NCBI GenBank assembly: GCA_003024175.1 | Contig: MDYQ01000001.1 | Location: 62,001 to 126,000, forward strand | Direction: 5' to 3' | Source: Planoprotostelium fungivorum | Lineage: Eukaryota > Evosea > Variosea > Cavosteliida > Cavosteliaceae | DNA length: 64,000 nt | Part shown: piece by piece, positions 10,461-21,720 of the stretch | Layout: the number at the start of each line of letters is the position of its first letter | Numbering within the stretch: the stretch's first letter is position 1 | Notes under the pieces: generated by a model | Databases searched by the model: none | What the model saw: the letters and a program-made list of their open reading frames with translations, nothing else | Told to the model about the DNA's origin: nothing | Made by a program: the position numbers and the translations under genes

Positions 10461-11825
10461 ATGCTAGGTGATCCTGATCTGATCTCCTGGTTGTATTGTA
10501 GAACTATTTTTTGGATGATCAGCGGAAGGACAACCATCCTTCAGCTACCCCGGGATATTCTGAAGATCGTAATCTCTCTTATCACTGCCGAAGATGTATG
10601 CACTCTGTCAGTAACCAATAAGTTCTTTCTGAATTTCACAAATGAGGAGGCTTGGCCAAGTCGTCTGCGTAAAATCGGAGGTAGTCGATATACTACTCAG
10701 ATAGCTAAGTTGGAGTATTTGAGACTTCATCATCATTGGATGATCCATCTTCGGGCCCTCTTCTTCCGAAAGTGAGCAGAACACAAGTGGAGCATGCTCA
10801 CTATAGGTAGATTTGACCCTACAATCAATGAATTTGGTATACTGGGACAGTTGAAAGATGTCGGCAAGCTAGACAGAGATGACCTGGTTATTTATCTCAC
10901 TTCTCTGGGAGGCCGTGCGAGTAGCAGAATGAAGGTCGGGGAATTGCGCAGCTCAATTCAAGAGATCGTCACTCAATACGTGAGGAGGCGTACTGTTCCG
11001 TGTATCTTAATTTCGCAGGCATCCAAGTACCTACCCAATATACGACGTCAAATTGAAGGAATCCGATTTACACCTCAAGTGGAGGTGTCGTGTGATCTGA
11101 TACAGACTGAATCTACCCACTACCCACGACTGTACCACCCGCCTCAACGGGGCCATTCATTCGAGGTGACTGGATTCTTTGGTCGCTGACTGACTCGGCG
11201 GAAGGCGAAAGACGGACTGATCGTCCAAGGAGAAACATTCACGGGGTCTCTCATCGATAGTTCGATGGAGCTGATGGAGGGTAGCATAGAATCACAACGA
11301 GTCTCCATCGTGGGCTCTTTCGTTCGCTGGTCCACCTCAAAGGGGAACATTGGAAGACTCTACATTCACCAAGGTTCCGCTCTCCTGATGGAGAAGTGTG
11401 CTCTCTCTGTGGAGCACATTTACATAGGTGACCTCTCAGAGTAGTCAGTCGATGACTCGATAACAGAAGAACAAGGAACTCTCATCATCAGAGACAGTTC
11501 TCTTCGCGTGGGATCAATCACTAATGCAAATCAGCCCCTGATTAGTCACCGCTCAACCGTCTACATCGATCTCTCCAACACCAAGATCTACAACATCGAC
11601 CCCCGTCAGCCCATATTACAAGTCTCTGACTTCCCCTCACAAGAATACGTCTCCAGCAGAGTCCCACTCTTCGTCTTGCATTCATTGTCCCTGTTCAAAG
11701 CACCCTTCTTGCACGCTCAAAAGATCCGCCTGCGGAATGTAGAGCAGACAAGAGCGACAAAGAGGTGGGCAAAGGACATGACCACTCTGTGTGGAGCGGG
11801 AGAAGCAAAAAGGAAGAAAGAATGA
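10461..11825 (+). CDS. F-box protein with a SAP-like helical segment
   Basis: The N-terminus carries an F-box: LPRDILKIVISLITAEDVCTLS, then VTNKFFLNFTNEEAWPSRLRK, in which the LP and final W positions fit. The next exon has a SAP-like helix pair, LDRDDLVIYLTSLGGRASSRMK. The middle is beta-rich with no recognised repeat (GLIVQGETFTGSLIDSSMEL, VSIVGSFVRWS), and the C-terminus is basic (RWAKDMT ... AKRKKE). F-box proteins recruit substrates to SCF ubiquitin ligases through Skp1; the substrate domain here is unknown. ATG 10461 is used, but ATG 10515 lies in the same frame immediately before the F-box and could be the true start. Introns are at about 10772-10806, 10981-11019, about 11166-11211 and 11429-11471. 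The stop at 11825 is 13 nt from the convergent neighbour. Confidence 0.65.
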
Positions 11826-11838
11826 AGTCATTGTATAT

Positions 11839-14300
11839 TCAAAAGAAATCGAAAGGGTTGCTGTTTGTGGGAGCGGAAGAGGGTGGTTGTGGAGTAGCAT
11901 TGAGATGGGTCGCTTGAGAGAAACCAAAGGGATTCTCCTCTTGTGCCTGGGATATTCAATTTGACTTTCACCGTCTTCTCACCTTCAGACCTCCCATGGG
12001 GACCTTAGGAGGCCCTTGTGATTTTGGTGCAGCTGAGCCAAAAGATACCAACGAAGCAAATGCTGAAGTGGATGAGACACATTTGACGGCTGTAAGGCTC
12101 ACCATTGGGATTTGCTTTCGGCTCAAGCTTGGGCTGGTCTGAGAAGAGAGGGTTTGGCTCTTGTGGTGTCAACATTCCGAAACTGGAGAACCCTAAACTC
12201 CTCAGCCCCTCTTTTCACTTTTGCTTCACCTGAAGGCTCTGAGACGCTCAATCCACCGAAAGCAGAAGGATTGTTCGTGGAGAAAGGTGCATTGTTGCTC
12301 GCGAAGGAGGGTTGTTGAGAGCCAAATCCAGCAGGTTGTTGAGAGCCAAATCCGGCAGGTTGCTGTGAACCAAACCCAGCAGGTTGTTGAGAGCCAAATC
12401 CGGCAGGCTGCTGTGAACCAAACCCAGCAGGTTGTTGCGAGCCAAATCCGGCAGGCTGCTGCGAAACAAATGCAGAAGGTTGAGGAGAGGAGTACTGCGG
12501 GGAGACAAAGGCATTGTTTCCTCCCAGAGTAGCGAAAGGAGAATTGTGAGCTGCGGGGGGATTGGTGAAGGGTGAATGGAGATCAAAAGTGTTCAGGGAG
12601 GCAGCAGACGCTGAGAGGGTCAGATCGGAGAGAGACATGAGACTGACATGCATGAGAGGGAGGGGGAGAACTCTCAAAACCAGAGAAGAGGTTGGAGGCT
12701 GAGGCTGGTGTGGCTGTGGGTTTCGCTTGGTTTGGAGAACCAAAAGATGTGCTGAATGGATCACTTCCCTTCGGGGTGGGGGCTGTCTATGTCAACCGTC
12801 GAAATCTTCAAGGACTCACATGGCAGTGTGTCAAACAGTCCCATGCCGGTGGGGGCTGGCTTAGCAGGTGGATTGGAGGGTCCGAAAGAGTCGAATAGAT
12901 CATTGCTCGCTGGTGCCGATGTTGGTGCTGGAGTTGACTTGGGTTGAGGGGCAGACTCAAAAGAATCGAAAGAGAAAGAGGAAGCTGCGTTGGAAGTGGG
13001 TGCCGAACTGCCGAATCCATCAAACAAGTTGGAAGTCGCGGGGGCTGAGGTGTTGCGAGGTGCAGGTGACCCAAACGAATCAAAGGGCGAAGCTTCAGGG
13101 GCCTTCGGGGAGGAGAAACCTGAGACAATGAGATTTTGAGATACACAAAGACGTACCGAGATCGAAGGGGTTAGCCTGAGGTGCAGGGGTAGGGTGAGAG
13201 GGTGTATCGAAGGAAAAGTCAGAGAAGGGGGTAGAAGATGGGGGTGGCTTCTGATGGGAAGAAGGAGGTGCGGCACCAAAGGCCTCGAAGACAGTCTGAC
13301 TGTGAGTGGGAGGTCTCTGTGTGGGTGATGTGTGTACGTTCTGCTGAGATCAGAAATGACATCACAGGTCACTCACTCCTATGGGATCGAAGGGTGTGCC
13401 AGAGGGGGCTGTCGGTTTGACCACATCAAAGTCGAACAAGTTGTCGTTCTTCACGCTGTTGCTGTTGCTTGAAGAGGGACTGAACGGGTCAAACAATGCT
13501 GCTCCAGTGTCTTTCTTCGTCTGTGGAGCAGGAGCTGCATCGAAAGCGTCGAAGAAGTTCTGTATGAAACGATGTGAGAAACAGAGGTAGGAAGAAGTGG
13601 TACATGGGAGGGAAGAAGAGGAGAGATATAAAGAACGAGTACCGCATTCTGGGCAGGGGGAGCGGCGGAGGGACGAGATTGAGAGAAGTTGGAGGAAGAG
13701 GGTTGAACGACGAGAGGGGGAATGTTCTTGCCCAAAATATTGGTCAAGGGCTCTACAGGGGGAAGATCACTCTGCACTCTTCAGTCACAGTTGAGTAGAG
13801 TGCTCACCTCTCCCAGCCATCTCTTCTCGACATACTTCTTCTTTATAAAAGCACGCATCTTTTGACTCGTGAGCTAACATGATTGTGAGAGCTTACCTGA
13901 TCTACGTCCCAAGTGGAATCAGGCTCATTTCCGTCTTTCGCACTCCATTTGGCAAGGTATTTCCCATTAGACAATCTGTTTCCTCCTTGCTGCAAGGCCT
14001 TCACCTCCTCAGGCTTGAATGTGGCCATAGAGACAGATTTTACTCTGAAGTTGTTCTCACGGCTGTGAATTTTAGTCAAATAGGCATCGATCTCAGCGTC
14101 GAATGCCTCACTGGATACCACTGCAATTGGTGCAAATGAAGGTGTTGAAATTGGTGCTGACATACACGGGACCCTACAAAAGTTGAAATTCATCATCGCT
14201 GTTCGCTCACCTTCGTGTTGCAATCCGCACACTTCTTGTTGTCGGGTTGCTGCATCAGGTCCCTGATGGCCTTCATATTCTTTTCCTCTTGTTTACTCAT
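11839..14300 (-). CDS. AGFG: ArfGAP with FG repeats (AGFG/HRB-like)
   Basis: ATG is at 14298-14300 (MSKQEEKNMKAIRDLMQ). Splicing two short introns restores a complete ArfGAP zinc finger: CADC, then GPVYVS ... FICTNCSGIHRENNFRVKS. This is C-x2-C-x16-C-x2-C followed by the catalytic-type IHR arginine. The rest is low complexity. Many DPF/FDxF-type motifs (FDPFSP, FDSFGSP, LFDGFG, LFDSFG) resemble clathrin-adaptor ligands. Six copies of an 8-residue unit PAGFGSQQ lie at about 12310-12470. The extreme C-terminus is NPFDFF. The family stimulates GTP hydrolysis by Arf and acts in endocytic adaptor traffic. The stop at 11839-11841 is 13 nt from the convergent F-box gene end. Confidence 0.88.
12305..12475 (-). 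repeat. 24-nt coding tandem repeat (PAGFGSQQ units) in the AGFG gene
   Basis: About six tandem units of 24 nt encode PAGFGSQQ with slight variation between copies (CAGGTTGTTGAGAGCCAAAT and the near-identical CAGGCTGCTGTGAACCAAAC on the + strand). Each unit contains one FG dipeptide, so the tract resembles the cohesive FG repeats of nucleoporins. Copies are very similar at the DNA level, which suggests recent expansion by slippage or unequal exchange. Copy number may vary between strains. This is a coding repeat and not a CRISPR array or a transposon end. Confidence 0.85.
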
Positions 14301-14447
14301 GTCTGTGGTTTCTGTGGTCCTCTCAGGCGTGATGTTGACCCGACTTTTCTCTACTAAAAAAAGCGATCTGCGAATCAACGTTGTAGATTCGATTCAATTT
14401 CCAAGTTTAGCCCATCTCATCTTTACCCATGAGAGGCAACAGACAAC

Positions 14448-16791
14448 ATGTCCAATTTCTTGGATTATGCTGCCGAAGTAGCCAGTAATAATAGCAAAGT
14501 GAAATCTCTAGAAACGAATCTTCACGAAGCACGGATAGAGAATGAGAGACTGAGGGAAGCACTGAAAGACAGAGACACCCTTCTAGGTGAATATTGATGC
14601 AAAACAATTGTTTACTGAACGCGATCAGGTGATGCGCGTGAACGAATAGTACAAGCAGAGAGGGATATGACGATGATTCACGGCAAGCTTCCGGAGCTCG
14701 AGACCCACCTCAATAATACAAAGAGTACTTTAGATCAGACATTGAGGTAAAATACTCAGAGCGGCAAAGCTGAAGTGGAACAGAGAGCTGCATTCAATTC
14801 AGTGGAAATTGAAAGTCTCAGAGGCTAGAGCGACACCTCCTGTTCAGAGTAGGGAACCACCAACCGGCACAGTTGTTATTGTATCAAGTAGCATCCAAAA
14901 TTACGTACAATTGTGGGATGCTGTTCCAATAGCTATGAGTGAATCACTCTTCATACATAACGGTGAGCGGTGATATCATAGGCATTGGATCACGGTCAGA
15001 CAGTGTTATTTCGCAGAATGATTGAGAAATTTGGGGGATACGAATCTAAGAATTTGGGAGATCACTTTGAGATCGCCTTCTCCTCCCTTCAAGACGCTTC
15101 CAGGTTTTGTCTTGAGGTGCAGGAGGAATTGATCTCCACGAAGTGGCCGAACGCATTATTGTCCACGACCCATGCTGGCGAGGAATCGGCGGGAGTAGAG
15201 ACTCTTCCTTTGTACAGAGGTGGGGATCCTTCCTCTGTTGTCCTGAATTCACCAGGCTTTCGAGTGCGTATGGCTCTACATACGGGGCTGGTCAATACAG
15301 CGCCAAACCCAATCACACAGCAGATCGAGGTGAATAATAAGCTGGTTCAAACTGACTCGATGTAGTATTCGGGACAAACGATTTTAGAAGTACTAAATCT
15401 GGAGTCGCTGGCTGCAGGAGGTGTACAAAGCATGATGAAGCATCTGATCTATCCCAGGTCAAATATTAGTTAGCACGAGAGCTTACGATACTATGCGATT
15501 GGAATTCAGCATGATTGAGATTGGAGAACCAGATATACACAGGATAGAAGTGTCTGAGGATCAACGATACCGAGACGGAGTCATTCAGATGTTACCCAGA
15601 ATCCTCAAGAATCGTAAATTTCCTCCTGTAATCTCAAAAAGTGAGTGATGAACGATGCTGCTGTGCCGATTCCATGCAGATCTTGTTTCTCTGCCAAGAG
15701 AGGATATAAGTGGGAGATTGCAAGAACTCAAATCAGAGGCTACAGGTAACGTAGGCCGTACAAGATGTGACTCATTGAGACAGGAATGAACCGGACCATG
15801 GACCAATTTGCCTCCACTTTCTCCGATACGTTGGCACTTGCAGGTGTTCTCTCTGAGAAGGTATGGTATATTATCTGCAGTTGTTTTGACAACAGATCCA
15901 GCTCTCCAATATCAGCAATGTGGAAAGCTCTCAAAACATGAAAGATCAAATATTGGCGCACGAGATGGAGCAGATCATGAAGAGTCAAGCTGCGATGAAG
16001 GAACTTTTGACTCAGACCCAGAATCGAAATGAGGTAATATGATAGACCCCGTTCTGGAATCATTCCAAAATAGGTCTTGGTTGTTGGAATGAGTGCGTTG
16101 GAGTCGAAGATCGCTGCTTTACATCAGGATCGAAAGTCTTTCATAGATCGGCTTCAAGAAGAGCGAGTGACCAACAGCAGGCTGTCTGAGGTGGGAGATT
16201 CTGAGGGCCCGCTTATTTTGATGGACAGCCAGGAAAACGAAAAGTTGACGGCTATCGTCACCAGCATGCGATTAGAGCTTCACGATGCAAGAACCGAATA
16301 TCTCACTTTGAAGATGCAGAAGCCTTTAGAGTCTGTCACGATGGCTAAGACAGGCCAACCTGATGACAATTCTCCGCACCGATCAAAGACACTAACGAAA
16401 TCAACCATTCAAGTGATGAGATTGAGAATGAAACACATTGAAAGAAGCAGGTCCAACTGGATGGTATAGATCGAATGCTGGCTGAGGCGTTAGGTAGATG
16501 CAGTGTGCATGTACCTTGCAGGAAGATAGCAGATGGCGTGTTCATGGTCATGGACAAAAAAGTAACTCTGCGAATCATCAGCGGAGGCTTAGGGGGTGAG
16601 AAGAGTTGAGCGATGTTTCTCACGCAGAGTTAGTTCGTGTAGGAGGAGGATACAAAAGCTTTGAGTTATGGTTGAATCATGCCGTTATGGCTAGCGCAGA
16701 GTCTCTCCCCATACCGATCCATCCATCAAAACAAGATTCAAAGTCGCTACCTGAATTGGCTAAAAGGCGCCACACCTCCACCGACCCTTGA
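14448..16791 (+). CDS. Pseudo-class III cyclase homology domain + coiled coil + GAR (GAS2) domain protein
   Basis: Start MSNFLDYAAEVASNN at 14448. The first about 110 residues form a coiled coil. A class III cyclase homology domain (about 14860-15560) resembles the fungal adenylyl cyclase type: VIVSSSIQNYVQLWDAVP, HNVLFRRMIEKFGGYESKN, LGDHFEIAFSSLQDASRF, then FRVRMALHTGL. The first metal-binding aspartate (F/V-T/A-D-I in active enzymes) is replaced by serine, while the second (LGD) is kept, so catalysis by this domain is doubtful. A second coiled coil follows (about 15800-16480). The last two exons read GRCSVHVPCRKIADGVFMV ... LRIISGG and VRVGGGYKSFELWL, which fit the GAS2-related (GAR) microtubule-binding domain. 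A pseudo-cyclase joined to a GAR domain is unusual. Exon joins near 14962-15000 were checked by phase. Confidence 0.72.
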
Positions 16792-16869
16792 TTGTGTGTT
16801 AAATAGAATTAAATTAGATGGTTTCTAAATTTTATTCCATTGTTCCTCCTGATCCAGATCACATCAAAC

Positions 16870-18981
16870 ATGGCACTCGCCATCGGTAGGTTGGCCATCC
16901 TCAGAACTAGGATAAATCAAACGAAACTAACACGTCCCACTATTTCCAGGAGATGTTTCAGGTGATAATGTGTCTGTGATTTACTTCCTCTGACGCTTCA
17001 ACAGTGCAGAGGCTTATCGAGTCCCGGACGTGCAGAGAGATATTCCACAATCTAAGCCTCTTATCTTTGAAGAGTTTGACTCCCTCGAGGCAGATCCCTT
17101 GAAACCCCCACCACTCCCAGTGTTGACCAAACCGAAGCGTATTGCCAACAAAAAGAAGAAGCTGCCGGTAAGGAAGACAGAGGTCCCACACACTCCAGCA
17201 AGTGAGGCGCTTTTTGCCGAGCTAGACCAAAAGAGGGAGAGGCTCGTAGAGTTGCTTGGAATTGACGAAGGAACTGCGTATGCATTGTCTGATTTCAAGT
17301 GGGTGAGGGGATATCCTCCAAGAGAGCCAAAGGAGAAGGAAGAACCGAGAGTTGTAGCCAAAGAATCGACCAACCTTTACCCCGAGGTGAGCGATTTGTT
17401 GTAGAACCTTCACAAACGACTGCAGATCACCTATCCAAAGGTCCGAGATTTGTTGGGACAAGGAGAACACTTCTACACCGAATGGCTTTCCTCTAAAGAT
17501 GGAAGCCTTCTCGTCAACGCCGAATCAGCCTTCCACTCTGCTCTTGTTCTCGCTCAGGAGGGAAAGGAGGTGAACATCATCAACACTTGCACCATTCCAC
17601 CTCTTCACCTCCTCTTCCTCATGGTCTCTACCGTTGAATATCATCGTTAACGTGCACAGAACACATCCTCTCTCAGCCTTCGACTTGGAGAGATCCAAAT
17701 GGTGAGTGAAGAAAAGTGTGTGACTGATGGAATTAGGTCTCCCACAGACTCGAGGCAGCCGAGAAGACCTTCCTCTCCCTGATGAAGAGTCCATTGGAAC
17801 TGAGATCTGTCATGAATCTTGTTCAAGTGTACATCCACCAGGGTCGATTCCAAAAGGCGTTGGACACAGCTGAGCGTGCTGAGCATTTAATCGGTATGCA
17901 CACACATCGATTGAGGAGAGCTGACCTCAGTAGGGGAGAAGGGAGACAAAGACATCATGAGAGCATTTTTGAAGAGCAACCAGAGTGCCGCACTCCAAGG
18001 ATTAGGAAAGAATGTCGAGGCAATTGAGTATGCTGCTGAGGCAGCTGACCTCCTCGGTGCTCGCTTCAGTTATAATTCTGACATCGCTCGTGAAGCATTG
18101 ATCAACCACGTGTCCCTTCTCAACATCAACAAAAGGGAAGATGAGATCCCACAACTGAAGGTGAGAGGGTGGTACCACGTCTTCTGATGGAGAGAAGAAA
18201 GAGTGGATGGAAAAGTTGAAGAACGAGGAGATGAAGATGGAAGCGGAAGGAGAAGCGAACAACAAGGGAGGTGATGCGCAGTACCAGAGTATTCTGGCCA
18301 AGTGAGTGCCAACGAGGAACGTCCATGAACGATGTGTAGGTTCTCCAAGACCCCCTTCAAGGAGTTCTCACCCTCTGGATACTTCATCGACGAGAAGATT
18401 GCAAAGGACCAAGTGGAAGCATTCAAGAGGGCCCATCCCGAGGCGAAGAAATACTCCATCTCCGTTGAGCCAGTGGACACACCCACACCCGTTGTGTTAC
18501 CCTCCGTGAGTGTGATGAGATGGATGTTGGTTGATGGAAGCAGATGAAGGACCAACGCAGAGCGATCATGAAAGAGGGCACGACCCTCATCCGATCGATG
18601 GATCTGCGCACGCCATCCGACAGGAGAGAGCCAGGCACAGACGGCTTAGATGCCATCGCTGACAGTCTTGACTTCAGCATGGCAACGGCGATAACAGAGC
18701 ACGCAATCCACAGAATGATCAAACAGATGGACGATGCCATCCAACAGTTAGAGAGGATACCAGAGGAGGAGCGCTTTGACTACAAGAAACAAACTCTCGA
18801 ACTCGATGAGCAAGGTCGCAAGGAGTTGGAGCAGAACTTCATCGACACGGCCCCCGAGAGAGCAGCCAAGAAGGCGGCCAGAGCTGCGAAGAAGGCAGCG
18901 AGAGTGGCTCGTAGGGAGAAACGAAGGGCTGAACTGGGTATTTTGGAGACTGAGGAAGGGGAGGACACAGAGCAGCAATAA
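16870..18981 (+). CDS. TPR-containing protein of unknown function
   Basis: ATG 16870 (MALAIG) is followed by a 12-nt micro-exon at about 16950-16961, then a main exon of about 390 nt with a proline/lysine-rich segment (KPPPLPVLTKPKRIANKKKK). Helical repeat units of TPR type follow: SAFHSALVLAQEGKE, RLEAAEKTFLSLM, LVQVYIHQGRFQKALDTAERA, SAALQGLGKNVEAIEYAAEAA. A conserved-looking block, FKEFSPSGYFIDEKIAKDQV, comes before a C-terminal coiled coil rich in Lys/Ala (AAKKAARAAKKAARVARREK) and an acidic tail. I could not assign it to a named family. TPR arrays normally serve as protein-binding scaffolds. The gene is convergent with SURF2. Confidence 0.7.
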
Positions 18982-19085
18982 ATTGACATGCAACAACACG
19001 TGTCCATCCTACGTGACGAACATTCGACGAGGATTGAGTTTTATTTTGTTCTTTGTGTCTTCTTTCCACGGGGCTTGATGGCAGT

Positions 19086-19835
19086 CTATACGTGCTTGAG
19101 CTGAGGAATGCTCGAGTATTCTCACCTTCTTCGTCAGGGTCTTCTCTTCTCTCCGAGCCTTCTTTGGAGTCGGTTTGACCTCTTCCTGTTGGACCTCCTC
19201 TTCCTCTTCTTGTACCTCTTCCTCTTCTTGTACCTCTTCCTCTTCTTGTACCTCCACTTCCATTTCTCCCTTTAGCTCATCTTCTTGAGCTTCCTCTTCC
19301 GCTAGATCGTCTTCTGGGTCTGAATCTGGAACCCACACTCCTTCGTCGAGCCCCTCCTCGCTCTTTCGCTTCTTCTTGTTCTCCTCTTCGTACAGCTTGA
19401 ACATTCGCTGGAATCTTTGTATTTCAGATGAAAAGACCTCCAGTGAATCAATGTCTCACCTCTTGCCTTTGACATGACTCTCTACTTCCTCTGGAATCCT
19501 ATTGATCTCTGAAACATCAACTTAATTTTGGTTGTTCATAGATCTACTACCTCTCCCGGTTAGATTGCAATAGAGTAGAGCTTGGGGGCGCTTCTTGTGG
19601 GCAACAACGTAAGGCTCATGCTTTGAATAATCGTAGTTATTGAAGAGGTATCTCTTGCTTTTCAAATGCTGTTCGAGAACTCCTAAATGAGGGACCATCT
19701 CGTGTTGCGTTATTGTGCAGACAATCTGATGATCATCATCATCTCTCCGTTTTCTGAAAGACAATCAATACGTACCCTCTTAGGCTCTGTCGTAGTCCAA
19801 ACAAACTCGGGATGTGCTTTGAGAAAATCCTCCAT
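19086..19835 (-). CDS. SURF2: Surfeit locus protein 2 homolog
   Basis: Start MEDFLKAHPEFVWTTTEPK at 19833-19835. After an intron near 19757-19777 comes the conserved SURF2 core: VCTITQHEMVPHLGVLEQHL, KSKRYLFN and YDYSKHEPYVV, then ALLYCNLT. The exon from about 19404 has RMFKLYEEENKKK and a long glutamate tract (VQEEEE repeated three to four times), followed by basic KKARREEKTLTKK. After the last intron only HV and a TAG remain, at 19086. SURF2 proteins are nucleolar and linked to ribosome biogenesis in other eukaryotes (family knowledge). The acidic tail is encoded by an imperfect 18-nt repeat at about 19195-19250. Confidence 0.85.
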
Positions 19836-20048
19836 GTGATGTGATGCTGATCAGAAGAAAATCGGAACTCTCGGAAGCAGAAAAGACAATAAAATATTGA
19901 ATTAAAACGGCTTTGTTCTCATTCTCGACCCTCTTGCACAGCAACAAAAGGTGGTTCACTCCATCTTCAACCTCTCAAATGAAATAGAACGTCTTTCCTT
20001 TGGTATTGTCAAACTCAAATGTTGTGATATACAGAAGAAATACGAAGA

Positions 20049-21587
20049 TCAGCCATTTGCTTTCATTCCAGCTAGTCTCCCACTGAGCCAGGCCCAGTAA
20101 AAGTTGAAACCACCAATCCTCCCAAAGACGTCCAGAATCTCACCGCAGACGTGCAATCCCTTACATTCAGGTGATTTCAGTTCCATCGTACGAGTGTCGA
20201 TCGATGTCAGAGGCAGTCCTCCCCCTGTGACCTGTGCTCCGTCAGTCCGTGGTCCATCCCGTAATCCACCTCGGCCAGTTTATATCCCCCATGGCCAGAT
20301 ATCTTGAGTTGGTAATTGACCAAATGCTCTACCAATCTCTTCCGTTGAGACGATGTCATTGTATTCATCGGCTGCGCCAACAGATCCAACTCTGCACAGA
20401 TCGCCTCGGATAGTCTGGCGGGTATCTGATGGAGTCATCCTTGATTCTTCTTCACCATCTCACCTTGTACCTCACTGCATTGGGAACGAGCATGGGTGTC
20501 TTGATGGACAAGAGGTAGTCATGCCATTCTTCTGCACTCTCTCCGGTCCAGCTGACTCTGACCTCTGCTGATGGATGTCTCTCTTCACCGAGCAGAGGCG
20601 TTGTCGTCTGATCCGATGAGTTGGCCCTCCTTATCCATCGATGAGAAGAATCCAAGATAGAAGGACCGGAGAAGCCCTTGTGTGTGAAGAGGAATCCTGT
20701 CCTCTGGGACACCATCTCCTTCCCTTCTCCCCTCACCCTGACCTGCCCTCGTCACGCTATGTGACTGGAACATCATCTATACACCTTGACATCAGGTAGT
20801 GTCACTCCTCGAAGTGCAGTAGCGTGAGGGTGTTCACCGTGCAGAGGAGTTAAGGCTGGGTAAGTCTCGATCAGGGTGTGTCCCAATTCCTTTCCTTCTC
20901 AGTCTCATGGTGGGGGCCTCCTACCTTCAAAATCTGGTGACCAGCACCGTCTGTACCCACGGCGGGGTAAGAGAGACCTCCAGAGCTGAGGATCACTTTC
21001 TCTGTGGGAAATCTCTTTCCTGCCTCCGTGGTGATGATCCATTGGTCCTCTGCACCTCTCTCCAATGAGGTCACTTTGCTATTGTAATGGAACACAACTC
21101 CCAACGATTTCGCACGCTCGACGAGAGCATCTCGAACCTAAGAGAGTCAGAAATGTCTTGGATGGAAGATGAACCTCTCTGGCATCATTGCTGGTGGGGA
21201 ACCACTTGCTGGTCTCTTCTTCACAGGAGAGTTTCAATCCAAGCTCAGAGGTGAGCCACCGATGGCAATCATCAATGTTCCAAGTCGAGAAGATTCGTTT
21301 CATCAAGTGAGGTGAATCTGTGAAGAAGTCTTTCGATAGATCGAGCTGTGGAGTTGAGTGACACACAGAACGAGAGACACACTTTGACTGGAAGAACGTT
21401 GCAGCGTGATCCACCGCTCATCAAAATCTTCTTTCCAGCTTCCTTGTTCCTCTCCAAAAGTATCACTTTTCTTCCATTCTTGGCGGCAAATATGGCACTG
21501 TAGCGAGTCTCGATCTTCAATCATGATGTCGAATGGAACACACCTCGTCAGACCGGCAGCGCCAGCACCAACGATTGTCACCGTCAT
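20049..21587 (-). CDS. HI0933-family FAD-dependent oxidoreductase (BaiN-like flavoprotein)
   Basis: ATG is at 21585-21587. The N-terminus is a dinucleotide-binding Rossmann motif, MTVTIVGAGAAGL, and after splicing continues AIFAAKNGRKVILLERNKEAG and KKILMSGGSRCNV, the hallmark block of the HI0933 family. Further blocks are VILSSGGLSYPAVGTDG and the C-terminal GGGLPLTSIDTRTME, GLHVCGEILDVFGRIGGFN. These are conserved in bacterial BaiN/YhiN-type flavoproteins. The length (about 450 residues after splicing) is normal for the family. The family is mainly bacterial, so an old transfer into this lineage is possible, but the gene carries several spliceosomal introns and is well settled. The substrate is unknown. 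Confidence 0.85.
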
Positions 21588-21720
21588 AAAATGATCACCT
21601 TGAGTGATGGTGCCTTGTTACAATCCGATGTGATGTGATCTGTTTCAAAAGATCGAGCCGCTCTACACTCGCCTTCGTGCAATCCGCTGAAGAAGGCACA
21701 ATCCAACACAGTCTTCCTTT

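Noticed and set aside
12221-12586. Long open frames on both strands across the PAGFGSQQ repeats
   Set aside because: They are shadows of the AGFG coding repeat; the real frame is fixed by the conserved ArfGAP exons and the NPFDFF end.
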